A DNA stretch of 35,600 bases. Source: Halothiobacillaceae bacterium (GTDB taxonomy: Bacteria > Pseudomonadota > Gammaproteobacteria > Halothiobacillales > Halothiobacillaceae). A model generated the notes under the pieces. It worked only from the letters and a program-made list of their open reading frames with translations, was not told the origin of the DNA and did no database searches. The translations under genes and the position numbers were made by a program. The DNA lies in assembly GCA_028696185.1 (NCBI GenBank), contig JAQVHL010000024.1, forward strand, positions 1 to 35,600, written 5' to 3'. Numbering within the stretch: the stretch's first letter is position 1; every line of letters starts with the position of its first letter. Shown here piece by piece: positions 9,221 to 20,386 of this stretch.

Positions 9221-9987
9221 TCCCGAATGTCAACGTCGAGGCGCGTGACCCGGCGCTCATCGCGCCAGCGCGCGATCTGGCAACGCGTCTTGGGCTGCCC
9301 TTGTTCGCGGCCGATCAATCCCCGCCCGCTGAGCCCGTGCTGAGCCTGGATGCCCAGGGTTGGGCACTGGGTGTGCGTGGGGCGCGGGAAAACCCCGTGC
9401 GTGTGGATTTTGTCGGCGGCACCCAGGGACATCGTTTCCGTCAGGGTGTCGGCCCACGCGAGCCATTGGCAAGGGCCGTCGGTGCCCGCGAAGGGGTTCG
9501 CCCCACGGTGCTCGATGCCACGGCCGGCCTGGGGCGCGATGCGTTCCTTCTGGCCTTGATCGGCTGTCCGGTACGGGCGCTGGAGCGATCGCCCATCGTA
9601 TACACCCTGCTGGCAGATGGTCTGGCCCGTGCGGCGCGAGAAGCGCGTCTGGCATCGGCGGTGGCGCGGATTGGCCTTGAGTGCGCCTGTGCCCGCGCTG
9701 TGCTGGAATCATTGCTGCCCGCCGACCGGCCCGATGTGATCTATCTTGACCCGATGTTCCCTGAGCGTGAAAAAAGCGCGCTGGTAAAAAAGGAAATGCG
9801 CCTGTTCCGCGCGGTGGTCGGGGAGGATGACGATGCGGACAGTCTTCTGTCGCTGGCCCTGACCCGTGCGCGCAAGCGCGTGGTGGTCAAGCGCCCCGTT
9901 CACGCGCCTTTTTTGGCGGGATTGCCGCCACATCATGCTCAAACAGGGCCGAGCATACGTTTCGATGTTTATCTGACGGGGGAGTGA
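9217..9987 (+). CDS. rsmJ: 16S rRNA (guanine1516-N2)-methyltransferase
   Basis: A 256-residue S-adenosylmethionine methyltransferase of the RsmJ (YhiQ) family, which methylates G1516 in 16S rRNA. The SAM-binding motif DATAGLGRDAF spans 100-110 and the catalytic DPMFP begins at D178, followed by KSALVKKEM typical of the family. The ATG at 9217 overlaps the argA stop (ATGA). The frame is open further upstream, but only as a shadow of argA. Its presence behind argA is probably a matter of shared transcription rather than function. Confidence 0.92.
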   Translation: MIPNVNVEARDPALIAPARDLATRLGLPLFAADQSPPAEPVLSLDAQGWALGVRGARENPVRVDFVGGTQGHRFRQGVGPREPLARAVGAREGVRPTVLDATAGLGRDAFLLALIGCPVRALERSPIVYTLLADGLARAAREARLASAVARIGLECACARAVLESLLPADRPDVIYLDPMFPEREKSALVKKEMRLFRAVVGEDDDADSLLSLALTRARKRVVVKRPVHAPFLAGLPPHHAQTGPSIRFDVYLTGE

Positions 9988-10089
9988 GGGGCGCGTCAAG
10001 GAAGATGTGGCGCCTTCCCCCTTTTCACGCGTGCGTCCGCTGGGCTTGGCCAGGAAGAAAGGCCAGTGCCTCCCGGTGGGCGTTTCCTG
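9988..10089. other. Convergent intergenic region between rsmJ and mscS
   Basis: This 102-base gap lies between converging genes. GGAAG and CTTCC (10001-10015) followed by CCCTTTT form a weak terminator-like hairpin on the plus strand, and TGGCC/GGCCA (about 10049-10063) gives another short stem. Neither is strong enough to call confidently. Confidence 0.3.
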
Positions 10090-10914
10090 TCAGGCGTTAC
10101 GCCCAGTGGCCCCGTTCTGCAGCACCCTGTGCGGATAGGGAATGGTGATGCCTTCCTCATCGAAAGCGAGCTTGATGCGCTCGCGCAGCTCGAACTGCAC
10201 GGCACCGAAATCCTCGCGCAGCACCCAGGGACGCACGATGAGATTCACGCTGAAATCCGCAAGATCGCCTACCACGACCTGCGGCGCAGGGTCGGGCAGG
10301 ATGCGTGTGTCCTCACGCATCAGGCGCTCGATAATGTCGCGCGCCTTGCGGATGTCATCCTTGTAGTCGATGCCGATCAGAAGTTCGATGCGGCGGGTCG
10401 GCAGGGCGGTCAGATTGGTGATGGGCGCGTTGTAGAGCGCCCCGTTGGGCAGGATGACCAGCCGGTTGTCCGGCGTGCGCAGCAAGGTATGGAAGATATT
10501 GATGCGATCCACCGTTCCCAGCACGCTGCCAGTTTCAATAACATCACCGAGCTTGAAGGGACGGAAGACAATCAGCATGACGCCGGCAGCGAGATTGCCC
10601 AAGGATTCCTTCAGCGCCAGACCGACAGCCAGCCCGGCCGCGCCGACCAGGGCCACCAGCGAGGTGGTATCCAGTCCGAGCTGACTCAGGGCGGCGATGA
10701 CGAGGAGCAGGAGAAGGGCTGTCTGGGCAAGGGAGTGGATGAAGCGTTGCAGCATCTCGTCGATGCGAGCGCGCTTCAGGGCTTTTTCCAGTACACGCAG
10801 GGCCAGGTTGCCCAGCCAGCGACCGATGAAGAAAATGGCCAGCGCGGTCAGAATGCGCAGCCCCCAGTCCAGCGCCAGGGTTTGCAGGCTGGTGAGGTTG
10901 ATGATTTCGCTCAT
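10090..10914 (-). CDS. mscS: MscS-family small-conductance mechanosensitive channel
   Basis: A 274-residue inner-membrane protein that would open under membrane tension and release solutes during osmotic down-shock. It has three hydrophobic segments: about 19-41, 63-80 and the pore-lining helix with VALVGAAGLAVGLALKE and SLGNLAAGVMLIV. After the pore comes the conserved FRPFKLGDVIE and the beta domain with GTVDRINIFHTLL and PNGALYNAPITN. Length and layout match E. coli MscS (286). SD GGGGATA on the minus strand lies at 10921-10927. A perfect 6-bp hairpin (10926-10940) partly overlaps that SD and could affect translation. Confidence 0.93.
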   Translation of the reverse strand: MSEIINLTSLQTLALDWGLRILTALAIFFIGRWLGNLALRVLEKALKRARIDEMLQRFIHSLAQTALLLLLVIAALSQLGLDTTSLVALVGAAGLAVGLALKESLGNLAAGVMLIVFRPFKLGDVIETGSVLGTVDRINIFHTLLRTPDNRLVILPNGALYNAPITNLTALPTRRIELLIGIDYKDDIRKARDIIERLMREDTRILPDPAPQVVVGDLADFSVNLIVRPWVLREDFGAVQFELRERIKLAFDEEGITIPYPHRVLQNGATGRNA

Positions 10915-10956
10915 GGTTTATATCCCCGCATGAAATGCGGACATGAAATCCGGGTG

Positions 10957-10980
10957 AAAAAAAAGGCGCCCGAAGGCGCC
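10957..10980 (-). terminator. Strong intrinsic terminator after the ompA-family gene
   Basis: On the minus strand GGCGCC-TTCG-GGCGCC (10965-10980) forms a tetraloop hairpin followed by eight T residues (10964-10957). A second hairpin CCGGACC/GGTCCGG (10990-11007) precedes it. Together they should efficiently separate the ompA-family transcript from the downstream mscS gene. Confidence 0.9.
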
Positions 10981-11016
10981 CCTGGCGGTCCGGACCAACC
11001 GGTCCGGCGCGGAAGA

Positions 11017-11634
11017 TCACTTGCCGTTGACGGTGCCGTCGACGCTGACGTCGACGCGACGGTTCTTGGCGCGGCCTTCCTTGGTCTTGTTGTCGGCGAT
11101 CGGATCGGATTCGCCCTTGCCCATGGCCTCGATCTTGGAGCCGTCAATACCACCTTCGGTCAGGTACTTCTTGACGGTTGCCGCGCGACGCTCGGAGAGC
11201 TTCTGGTTGTAGGCTTCGGTGCCGATGCTGTCGGTGTGGCCGACAACGAGGATCTTGTCGACAGACTTCATGCCCTTGAGTTCGGCGATCAGCTCGTCCA
11301 GTGCCTTCTTGCCAGCCGGCTTCAGGGTGGACTTGTCGAAGTCGAAATAGGTGTCTGCGCTCAGGGTGACGGTCTTCTTGACCGGTACCGGAGCAGGAGC
11401 CGGGGCCGGCTTCGCTGCGTCGGCCTTCTTGATCAGCTCCGGGTTGCATTCTTCAGAGGCGTTTTCCGGGGTGAGCGGGTTATGGCCGTTCAGCACGCAA
11501 CGCTTGAAACCGTCACGAACAACTTTCTTGCTGTTGTCGTAAACATACGGGCTGCCTACGCCGGCGAAAGCGGCTGTACTGGCGAGCAGGGAAGCGGCAA
11601 CGATGCTGCTCCCAATGATGGCGAATTTTTTCAT
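11017..11634 (-). CDS. OmpA-family peptidoglycan-binding envelope protein
   Basis: A 205-residue exported protein. Residues 1-24 form a signal peptide with cleavage after AFA. A short N-terminal segment carries two cysteines (C46, C63) that could form a disulfide. It is followed by an Ala/Pro-rich linker (about 75-87) and an OmpA C-terminal domain with TYFDFDKSTL, VVGHTDSIGTEAYN and LSERRA, ending in NRRVDVSV. D135 and an arginine of SERR are the likely diaminopimelate contacts. There is no beta-barrel domain, so it is not a classic OmpA porin; it probably tethers the outer membrane or periplasm to peptidoglycan. The purine-rich leader aaggggaagg lies just before the ATG. It has its own promoter and terminator, suggesting strong single-gene expression. 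Confidence 0.9.
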   Translation of the reverse strand: MKKFAIIGSSIVAASLLASTAAFAGVGSPYVYDNSKKVVRDGFKRCVLNGHNPLTPENASEECNPELIKKADAAKPAPAPAPVPVKKTVTLSADTYFDFDKSTLKPAGKKALDELIAELKGMKSVDKILVVGHTDSIGTEAYNQKLSERRAATVKKYLTEGGIDGSKIEAMGKGESDPIADNKTKEGRAKNRRVDVSVDGTVNGK

Positions 11635-11692
11635 TTTTCCTTCCCCTTGTTGTGAACGTAATCACGGACCCGATAATCGGCGTTTCAGATTT

Positions 11693-11721
11693 ATAATACT
11701 TGCTCTTTAAGGAAAAGTGAA
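11693..11721 (-). promoter_or_regulatory. Sigma-70 promoter of the ompA-family gene
   Basis: Read on the minus strand, TTCACT (11721-11716) and TATTAT (11698-11693) are 17 bases apart, in an AT-rich stretch that stands out from the GC-rich surroundings. The start site would give a leader of about 50 bases containing the palindrome CCGATTATCGG. Confidence 0.65.
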
Positions 11722-11819
11722 AACTGTTGCGGACTCGCGTCAGTCGGGGGGAAGGAGCCGGCGTGGGTGAGGCTGCGCCTCATGTGGGTATAGGGGTTGA
11801 AAGCAGGGGTGAGTCTGAG

Positions 11820-12866
<1,047 letters not shown>

Positions 12867-12881
12867 ACGGGAGCGGCTTTG

Positions 12882-12890
12882 TGCTAGAAT
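12882..12890 (+). promoter_or_regulatory. Extended -10 promoter for gyrA
   Basis: TGCTAGAAT at 12882-12890 matches the extended -10 form (TGn then TAGAAT). The -35 is weak (CTGAAC at 12863-12868, spacing 16), as is common with extended -10 promoters. It lies 16 bases after mtnA stops and gives a gyrA leader of about 105 bases. Confidence 0.55.
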
Positions 12891-13002
12891 CGCGCGATTG
12901 TTCTCGATGAGTCGCCGCTTTGTGGTGGCTTCGGGCTTGTGACGATACAGGGTCCGCCAGGCGCAGGGCGGTCCGTCAGGTGGATAAGTCTTAGGAAGGT
13001 TC

Positions 13003-15609
<2,607 letters not shown>

Positions 15610-15616
15610 CAGGCGC

Positions 15617-15644
15617 TTGAAAAAGGGTTTCCTGCCTTTTTTCA
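15617..15644 (+). terminator. Probable gyrA terminator; copy B of the 28-bp dispersed repeat
   Basis: TGAAAAAGG (15618-15626) pairs with CCTTTTTTCA (15635-15644) seven bases after the gyrA stop. The T-run forms the 3' arm, so it could work on both strands. The sequence is nearly identical to 6870-6897 in the argD-argF gap, so this is a repeated element rather than a one-off terminator. Confidence 0.5.
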
Positions 15645-15673
15645 GCCCTTGGGTAAAGGCTTTCGAGCGTGTC

Positions 15674-15763
15674 GTGGCTTCAGGCTCGCGACAGCCCGCC
15701 AAGGCAAGCCTGGGACGGTTTGCATGAAGATTATCGTATCCGCCACGGTTTCGGCCGTGGCGG
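15674..15763. repeat. gyrA-flanking repeat and perfect 9-bp hairpin
   Basis: Positions 15674-15692 match 12925-12943, upstream of gyrA, in 16 of 19 bases (GTGGCTTC.GGCT.G.GAC), and both copies are followed by a CCGCCA-containing stretch. A perfect hairpin CCGCCACGG/CCGTGGCGG lies at 15740-15763 with a 6-base loop. No gene is visible between gyrA and serC. Confidence 0.4.
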
Positions 15764-15807
15764 ACCACGCCGGAAGAGGTGGATGTCTTTATCCGGCATC
15801 CTGCTCG

Positions 15808-15836
15808 ACACGCGCATGACGCCATGCGCGTGTTTT
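15808..15836 (+). terminator. Intrinsic terminator upstream of serC
   Basis: A perfect 11-bp stem ACACGCGCATG (15808-15818) / CATGCGCGTGT (15823-15833) with an ACGC loop is followed by TTT. It lies only 30 bases before serC. It may stop gyrA transcription, or act as a conditional leader terminator for serC if the serC promoter is upstream. Confidence 0.65.
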
Positions 15837-15866
15837 CATCGTTACTCCCAAGGGGGATCAGGGTTC

Positions 15867-16949
15867 ATGGGTCGAGTATTCAATTTCAGCGCCGGTCCGG
15901 CGATGCTGCCTGCCGAGGTTCTTGAGCGCGCGCGCGAGGAAATGCTGGATTGGCACGGTTCGGGCATGTCGGTCATGGAAATGAGCCATCGTGGCAAGGA
16001 GTACGTCTCCATCGCCGAAAAGGCCGAAGCCGACCTGCGCGAGTTGATGAAGGTGCCGGCCAACTACAAGATCCTGTTCCTGCAGGGAGGCGCCTCCAGC
16101 CAGTTCTCGATGGTTCCGATGAATATCCTGCGCGGCAAGACCAGCGCGGATTACCTCAATACCGGGCATTGGTCCGAGAAGGCGGTTGCCGAAGGCAAAC
16201 GTTACTGCAACGTGAATATCGTCGCTGACACCAAGGGCAGCAAGTACACCACCCTGCCCAAAGCGGGCGAACTGTCCTTCAATGCGGACGCCGCCTATGT
16301 GCATTACACCCCGAACGAGACCATCGCCGGGGTGGAGTTCGGCTACGTGCCCGATACCGGTGATATTCCGCTGGTAGCGGATATGTCCTCCACTCTTCTT
16401 TCCCGTCCGGTCGATGTGTCGAAGTTCGGCATCATTTACGCCGGCGCGCAGAAAAACATCGGCCCGGCCGGCCTGACCATCGCCATCGTGCGCGAGGATC
16501 TGATCGGTCACGCCCAGGCCGGCACCCCGGTCATGTTCGACTACAAAACCCATGCCGACAACGGCTCGATGTACAACACCCCGCCGACCTACGCCTGGTA
16601 TGTTGCCGGCCTGGTCTTCGAGTGGCTCAAGGAGCGCGGCGGGCTGGAAGGCATGGCGCTCATCAACGAGCGCAAGGCCAAGAAGCTTTACGACTTCATC
16701 GACGGCAACGACTTCTATTCCAACCCGGTGGACCGCGACTGCCGCTCGTGGATGAACGTGCCGTTCATTCTGGCGAACAGCGAGCTGGACAAGGCCTTCC
16801 TCAAGGAAGCCGAGGCTGCCGGCCTGTCCACCCTGGCCGGTCACCGCTCGGTAGGCGGTATGCGCGCCAGCATCTACAACGCCATGCCCGAAGCCGGCGT
16901 TGATGCGCTGGTCGATTTCATGGCCGATTTTGCCCGTCGTAACGGCTGA
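15867..16949 (+). CDS. serC: Phosphoserine aminotransferase
   Basis: A 360-residue pyridoxal-phosphate aminotransferase that makes phosphoserine from 3-phosphohydroxypyruvate; the same enzyme often serves pyridoxal-phosphate synthesis. It opens with FNFSAGPAMLP, has LQGGASSQF, the Schiff-base lysine K196 in YAGAQKNIGPAG, and HRSVGGMRASIYNAMP near the end. Length matches E. coli SerC (362). The frame is open further upstream from 15669, but family alignment and the G-rich SD (15851-15857) support the ATG at 15867. It begins the amino-acid run and is followed after 29 bases by serA, so two consecutive serine enzymes are together. Confidence 0.95.
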   Translation: MGRVFNFSAGPAMLPAEVLERAREEMLDWHGSGMSVMEMSHRGKEYVSIAEKAEADLRELMKVPANYKILFLQGGASSQFSMVPMNILRGKTSADYLNTGHWSEKAVAEGKRYCNVNIVADTKGSKYTTLPKAGELSFNADAAYVHYTPNETIAGVEFGYVPDTGDIPLVADMSSTLLSRPVDVSKFGIIYAGAQKNIGPAGLTIAIVREDLIGHAQAGTPVMFDYKTHADNGSMYNTPPTYAWYVAGLVFEWLKERGGLEGMALINERKAKKLYDFIDGNDFYSNPVDRDCRSWMNVPFILANSELDKAFLKEAEAAGLSTLAGHRSVGGMRASIYNAMPEAGVDALVDFMADFARRNG

Positions 16950-16978
16950 TCCACCCGAACATCTCCCCAGGAGTCGTC

Positions 16979-18142
16979 ATGTACAAGATTCTGACCCTGA
17001 ACAATATTTCCTCCAAGGGCCTCGACCGCCTGCCGCACGATACCTACGAAGTGGCTTCCGAGTTCCAGAGCCCGGATGCCGTGCTTGTGCGCTCTGCCAA
17101 GATGCACGACATGGAGATCCCCGCGAGCCTCAAGGCTGTCGGCCGTGCCGGCGCTGGTGTGAACAACATCCCGGTCGACAAGATGAGCGAGCGCGGCGTG
17201 GTGGTGTTCAATGCCCCTGGCGCCAACGCCAACGCCGTGAAGGAGCTGGTTGTCGCTGGCATGCTGATGGCCGCGCGCAACATCGCTCCGGCCTGGAAAT
17301 TCGCCACCTCCCTGCAGGGCGATGATGCCTACCTGCACAAGGCGGTCGAGGACGGCAAGAAGAACTTCGTCGGCTTCGAGCTGCCGGGCCGTACCCTGGG
17401 CGTGATCGGCCTGGGCGCCATCGGCGTGCGGGTGGCCAACGCGGCCCGCGCGCTGGGCATGAAAGTCATCGGCTTCGATCCGGGTATCACCGTCGAGCGC
17501 GCCTGGGAGCTGTCCGCCGAAGTGCAGCAGGCCACCAGCGTTGACGAAGTCCTGGTCAAATCCGACTTTGTCAGCTTCCACGTCCCGCTGATCGATGCCA
17601 CCCGCGGCCTCGTGAATGCCGACCGCCTGAAGTTCATGAAAGATGACGTTGTGGTCTTGAACTTCGCGCGCGAAGGCGTGGTGGACGAAGCCGCGATGGT
17701 CGAGGCGCTGAATTCCGGCAAGGCGCATGCCTATGTGTCCGATTTCCCGACCAATGCCACCAAGGATCACCCGCGCTGCATCACCCTGCCGCATCTGGGC
17801 GCGTCCACCATGGAAGCCGAGGACAACTGCGCGATCATGGTCGCCGAGCAGGTGCGTGACTTCCTCGAAAACGGCAACATCAAAAACTCCGTCAACTTCC
17901 CGGATGTGCGCATGGCACGTCAGGGCGTGCAGCGTCTGTCGGTGGCCAACGCCAACCGTCCGGACATGGTGGGGCAGATCTCCCATCTTCTGGGTAAGGC
18001 CGGGGTGAATATCGAGCATCTCGTCAACGAGTCGCGCAAGAACCTCGCCTACACCCTGATGGATGTGGACAAGGAAATCCCGGCGGCGACCGTGGATGCC
18101 ATTCGCGCCATTGACGGCGTACTGAACGTCCGCATCCTGTAA
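16979..18142 (+). CDS. serA: D-3-phosphoglycerate dehydrogenase
   Basis: A 387-residue NAD-dependent dehydrogenase for the first step of serine synthesis. The Rossmann motif GLGAIG is at 144-149, the substrate Arg is R231 (NFAREGVVDE), and the catalytic His is H272 (LPHLGAST). A C-terminal ACT domain starts near residue 317 (NRPDMVGQISHLLGKAGVN), a potential serine sensor. The position equivalent to the usual catalytic Glu (E. coli E269) falls in DFPTNA, where Asn259 or Ala260 is found; I believe short-form SerA relatives vary here too. SD AGGAG (16969-16973) precedes the ATG. Its place between serC and pheA is an insertion compared with the Pseudomonas order. Confidence 0.92.
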   Translation: MYKILTLNNISSKGLDRLPHDTYEVASEFQSPDAVLVRSAKMHDMEIPASLKAVGRAGAGVNNIPVDKMSERGVVVFNAPGANANAVKELVVAGMLMAARNIAPAWKFATSLQGDDAYLHKAVEDGKKNFVGFELPGRTLGVIGLGAIGVRVANAARALGMKVIGFDPGITVERAWELSAEVQQATSVDEVLVKSDFVSFHVPLIDATRGLVNADRLKFMKDDVVVLNFAREGVVDEAAMVEALNSGKAHAYVSDFPTNATKDHPRCITLPHLGASTMEAEDNCAIMVAEQVRDFLENGNIKNSVNFPDVRMARQGVQRLSVANANRPDMVGQISHLLGKAGVNIEHLVNESRKNLAYTLMDVDKEIPAATVDAIRAIDGVLNVRIL

Positions 18143-18154
18143 GCGGGGGCTGGC

Positions 18155-19240
18155 GTGTCCGAACGTGAGGCCCTCTCCCGGGTTCGTGCCCGCATCGATG
18201 CCATCGACAGCGAGATTCTGCGTCTGATTTCCGATCGCGCCCGCTGCGCGATCGAGGTCGGCGAGATCAAGCGTGCCGCAGGCGATGCCGGCAGCTTCTA
18301 CCGCCCGGAACGTGAGGCGCAGGTACTTACCCGCGTCCGCGAACAGAATCCCGGCCCGCTCTCCGGCGAGTCGGTGGCCTGGCTGTTCCGCGAACTCATG
18401 TCGGCCTGTCTTGCGCTTGAGCAGCCTCTGAGCATCGCCTTTCTCGGTCCCGAAGGCAGTTTCACACACATGGCGGTGACGCGGGCTTTCGGGCATGCCG
18501 CGCGTGGCCTGCCCGCCGTCGATATGGCGGGTGTGCTGCGCGAGGTCGAGGCAGGCAATGCCGATTTTGGTGTTCTTCCCATCGAAAATTCGACCGAAGG
18601 CAGCGTGGGGCAAACCCTCGATGCCCTGGTCGATTCGGATTTGACGCTGTGCGGCGAAGTCGAACTGCGTGTTCATCAACAGCTGATGAGCCACGCGGGG
18701 GGGCTATCCGCCGTGCGCAAGGTGCTTTCCCATGCCCAGTCGCTGGCCCAGTGCCGGCACTGGCTGGATCGCCATCTGCCGGGCGTCGAGCGCCTGGCTG
18801 TTTCCAGTAACAGCGAGGCGGCGCGTCTGGTGGCGGAGGATGCCACTCTGGCCGCGATCGGCCCGGCGCTGGCCGCCCAGCGGTATGGCCTGCCCATCCT
18901 CGTGCCCAATATCGAAGATTCCCCGCACAATGCGACCCGGTTCGTGGTGGTCGGCCGCGAGGCCGTCGCGCCCAGCGGCGAGGATAAAACCTCACTGGTT
19001 CTGTCCACGCACAATCTTCCCGGCGCGCTGTATGCCTTGCTGCAGCCTCTGGCCGAGCGCGGCATCGGCATGACGCGCATCGAATCGCGTCCGGCACGCG
19101 CGCGCGCCTGGGAATACCTCTTTTTTGTCGACCTGGAAGGGCATCGCGACGATCCCGCGCTGGCCGAGGCGCTGTCGGTGATGAGCGCGCGCGCGTCCAT
19201 GCTGCGTGTTCTGGGTTCCTATCCCCGCGCCCGCCTCTGA
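18155..19240 (+). CDS. pheA: Bifunctional chorismate mutase / prephenate dehydratase (P-protein)
   Basis: A 361-residue bifunctional enzyme converting chorismate to prephenate and on to phenylpyruvate for phenylalanine. An AroQ-type chorismate mutase covers about 1-88 (ARIDAIDSEILRLISDRA). The dehydratase begins at IAFLGPEGSFTHMA and contains LPIENSTEGSVGQTLD and the catalytic T261-R262-F263. An ACT domain follows, with ESRP at 310-313, the phenylalanine-binding motif. The start is GTG at 18155, 12 bases after serA, with a G-run as a weak SD. Feedback control by phenylalanine is expected from the ACT domain. Confidence 0.95.
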   Translation: MSEREALSRVRARIDAIDSEILRLISDRARCAIEVGEIKRAAGDAGSFYRPEREAQVLTRVREQNPGPLSGESVAWLFRELMSACLALEQPLSIAFLGPEGSFTHMAVTRAFGHAARGLPAVDMAGVLREVEAGNADFGVLPIENSTEGSVGQTLDALVDSDLTLCGEVELRVHQQLMSHAGGLSAVRKVLSHAQSLAQCRHWLDRHLPGVERLAVSSNSEAARLVAEDATLAAIGPALAAQRYGLPILVPNIEDSPHNATRFVVVGREAVAPSGEDKTSLVLSTHNLPGALYALLQPLAERGIGMTRIESRPARARAWEYLFFVDLEGHRDDPALAEALSVMSARASMLRVLGSYPRARL

Positions 19241-19270
19241 AAGCGGTTGCGCTGCACGAGTCCGTCCAAC

Positions 19271-20386
19271 ATGTCCCTGATTGAACTGGCCCTGCCCAAT
19301 ATCCAGCGTCTTGCCCCCTATGTGCCGGGCAAACCCATCGAAGAGCTGGAGCGCGAGCTGGGCATTACCGACATCCTCAAACTGGCCTCCAACGAAAACC
19401 CCTTGGGGGCCAGCCAGAGAGCCCGTGCCGCCATTGATGCAGCCTTGCATGCGCTGGCGCTGTATCCCGATGGCAGCGGTTTCCGCCTGCGTCAGGCCAT
19501 TGCGCGGCGCCAGGGGCTGTCTGCCGAGGGCGTGACCCTGGGAAACGGGTCCAACGATGTGCTGGATCTGATCGCGCGGGCCTATCTCGGGCCGGGCCGT
19601 GAAGCCGTATTTTCCGAGCATGCCTTTGCCGTCTATCCCATCGCCACCCAGTCGGTCGGCGCCGATGCGCGGGTCGCCCGAGCCCATGGCATGGATCATC
19701 CCATGCCCTATGGCAGCGATCCGCAGGCGCTGGCCGACGCCGTGGGGCCGCGCACACGCGTGTTGTTCGTCGCCAATCCCAACAACCCCACCGGAACCTG
19801 GATCGGACGTGAGGCGCTGCGCGCCCTGCTGGATGCCGTGCCTGCGCATGTCCTGGTTGTGGTCGATGAGGCGTACACCGACTATGTCGAGGATCCGGAT
19901 TTCCCCGATGCGGCCGCCTGGTTGCCCGATTATCCGAATCTGATTGTGACCCGCACCTTCTCCAAGATTCACGGTCTGGCCGCCCTGCGTGTGGGCTATG
20001 CCCTGTCGCACCCTTCCGTGGCCGATGCCCTGAACCGGGTGCGCCAGCCCTTCAATGTCAATACGCTTGCGCTGATTGCCGCTGAGGCGGCGCTTGAGGA
20101 TACCGAACATCTGCAACGCAGCCGCGAGCTGAACACGCGCGGCCTGGCCCAGCTCAAAGCGGCCTTTGCCGAGCGTGGCCTGGGCTATATTCCCAGCGTG
20201 GCCAACTTCCTGACCGTGGATGTCGCGCGTCCGGCGCAGCCGGTTTTCGAGGCCCTGCTGCGCGAGGGGGTCATCGTGCGTCCGGTGGCCAACTACGGCC
20301 TGCCCAATCACCTGCGCGTGACCATCGGTCGCGCACAGGAAAACGCGCGCTTCCTGACGGCGCTGGACAAGGTGCTGGGGCTGTGA
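19271..20386 (+). CDS. hisC: Histidinol-phosphate / aromatic aminotransferase
   Basis: A 371-residue class I/II aminotransferase with KLASNENPLG, VANPNNPTGTW, VVVDEAYTDYV and the Schiff-base lysine K232 in TRTFSKIHGLAALRVGY. Sequence features are those of HisC, histidinol-phosphate aminotransferase. Its location between pheA and tyrA suggests it also or mainly transaminates phenylpyruvate and hydroxyphenylpyruvate (or prephenate), like the HisC2 paralogue at this site in Pseudomonas. The ATG at 19271 is preferred over a TTG at 19247 because the protein then begins as the family does. Its stop overlaps the tyrA start. Confidence 0.92.
   Translation: MSLIELALPNIQRLAPYVPGKPIEELERELGITDILKLASNENPLGASQRARAAIDAALHALALYPDGSGFRLRQAIARRQGLSAEGVTLGNGSNDVLDLIARAYLGPGREAVFSEHAFAVYPIATQSVGADARVARAHGMDHPMPYGSDPQALADAVGPRTRVLFVANPNNPTGTWIGREALRALLDAVPAHVLVVVDEAYTDYVEDPDFPDAAAWLPDYPNLIVTRTFSKIHGLAALRVGYALSHPSVADALNRVRQPFNVNTLALIAAEAALEDTEHLQRSRELNTRGLAQLKAAFAERGLGYIPSVANFLTVDVARPAQPVFEALLREGVIVRPVANYGLPNHLRVTIGRAQENARFLTALDKVLGL

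Noticed and set aside
10066-11655. Plus-strand open frame of 529 codons across mscS and ompA
   Set aside because: It runs antisense to two recognisable genes and through a strong terminator, with a His/Gln/Arg-rich low-complexity product.
15723-15818. Short open frame (about 31 codons) between gyrA and serC
   Set aside because: It consists mostly of the hairpin sequences there, has no SD and no recognisable product.
16874-18694. 606-codon minus-strand frame opposite serA and pheA
   Set aside because: Shadow of two conserved genes; composition typical of reverse-frame translation.
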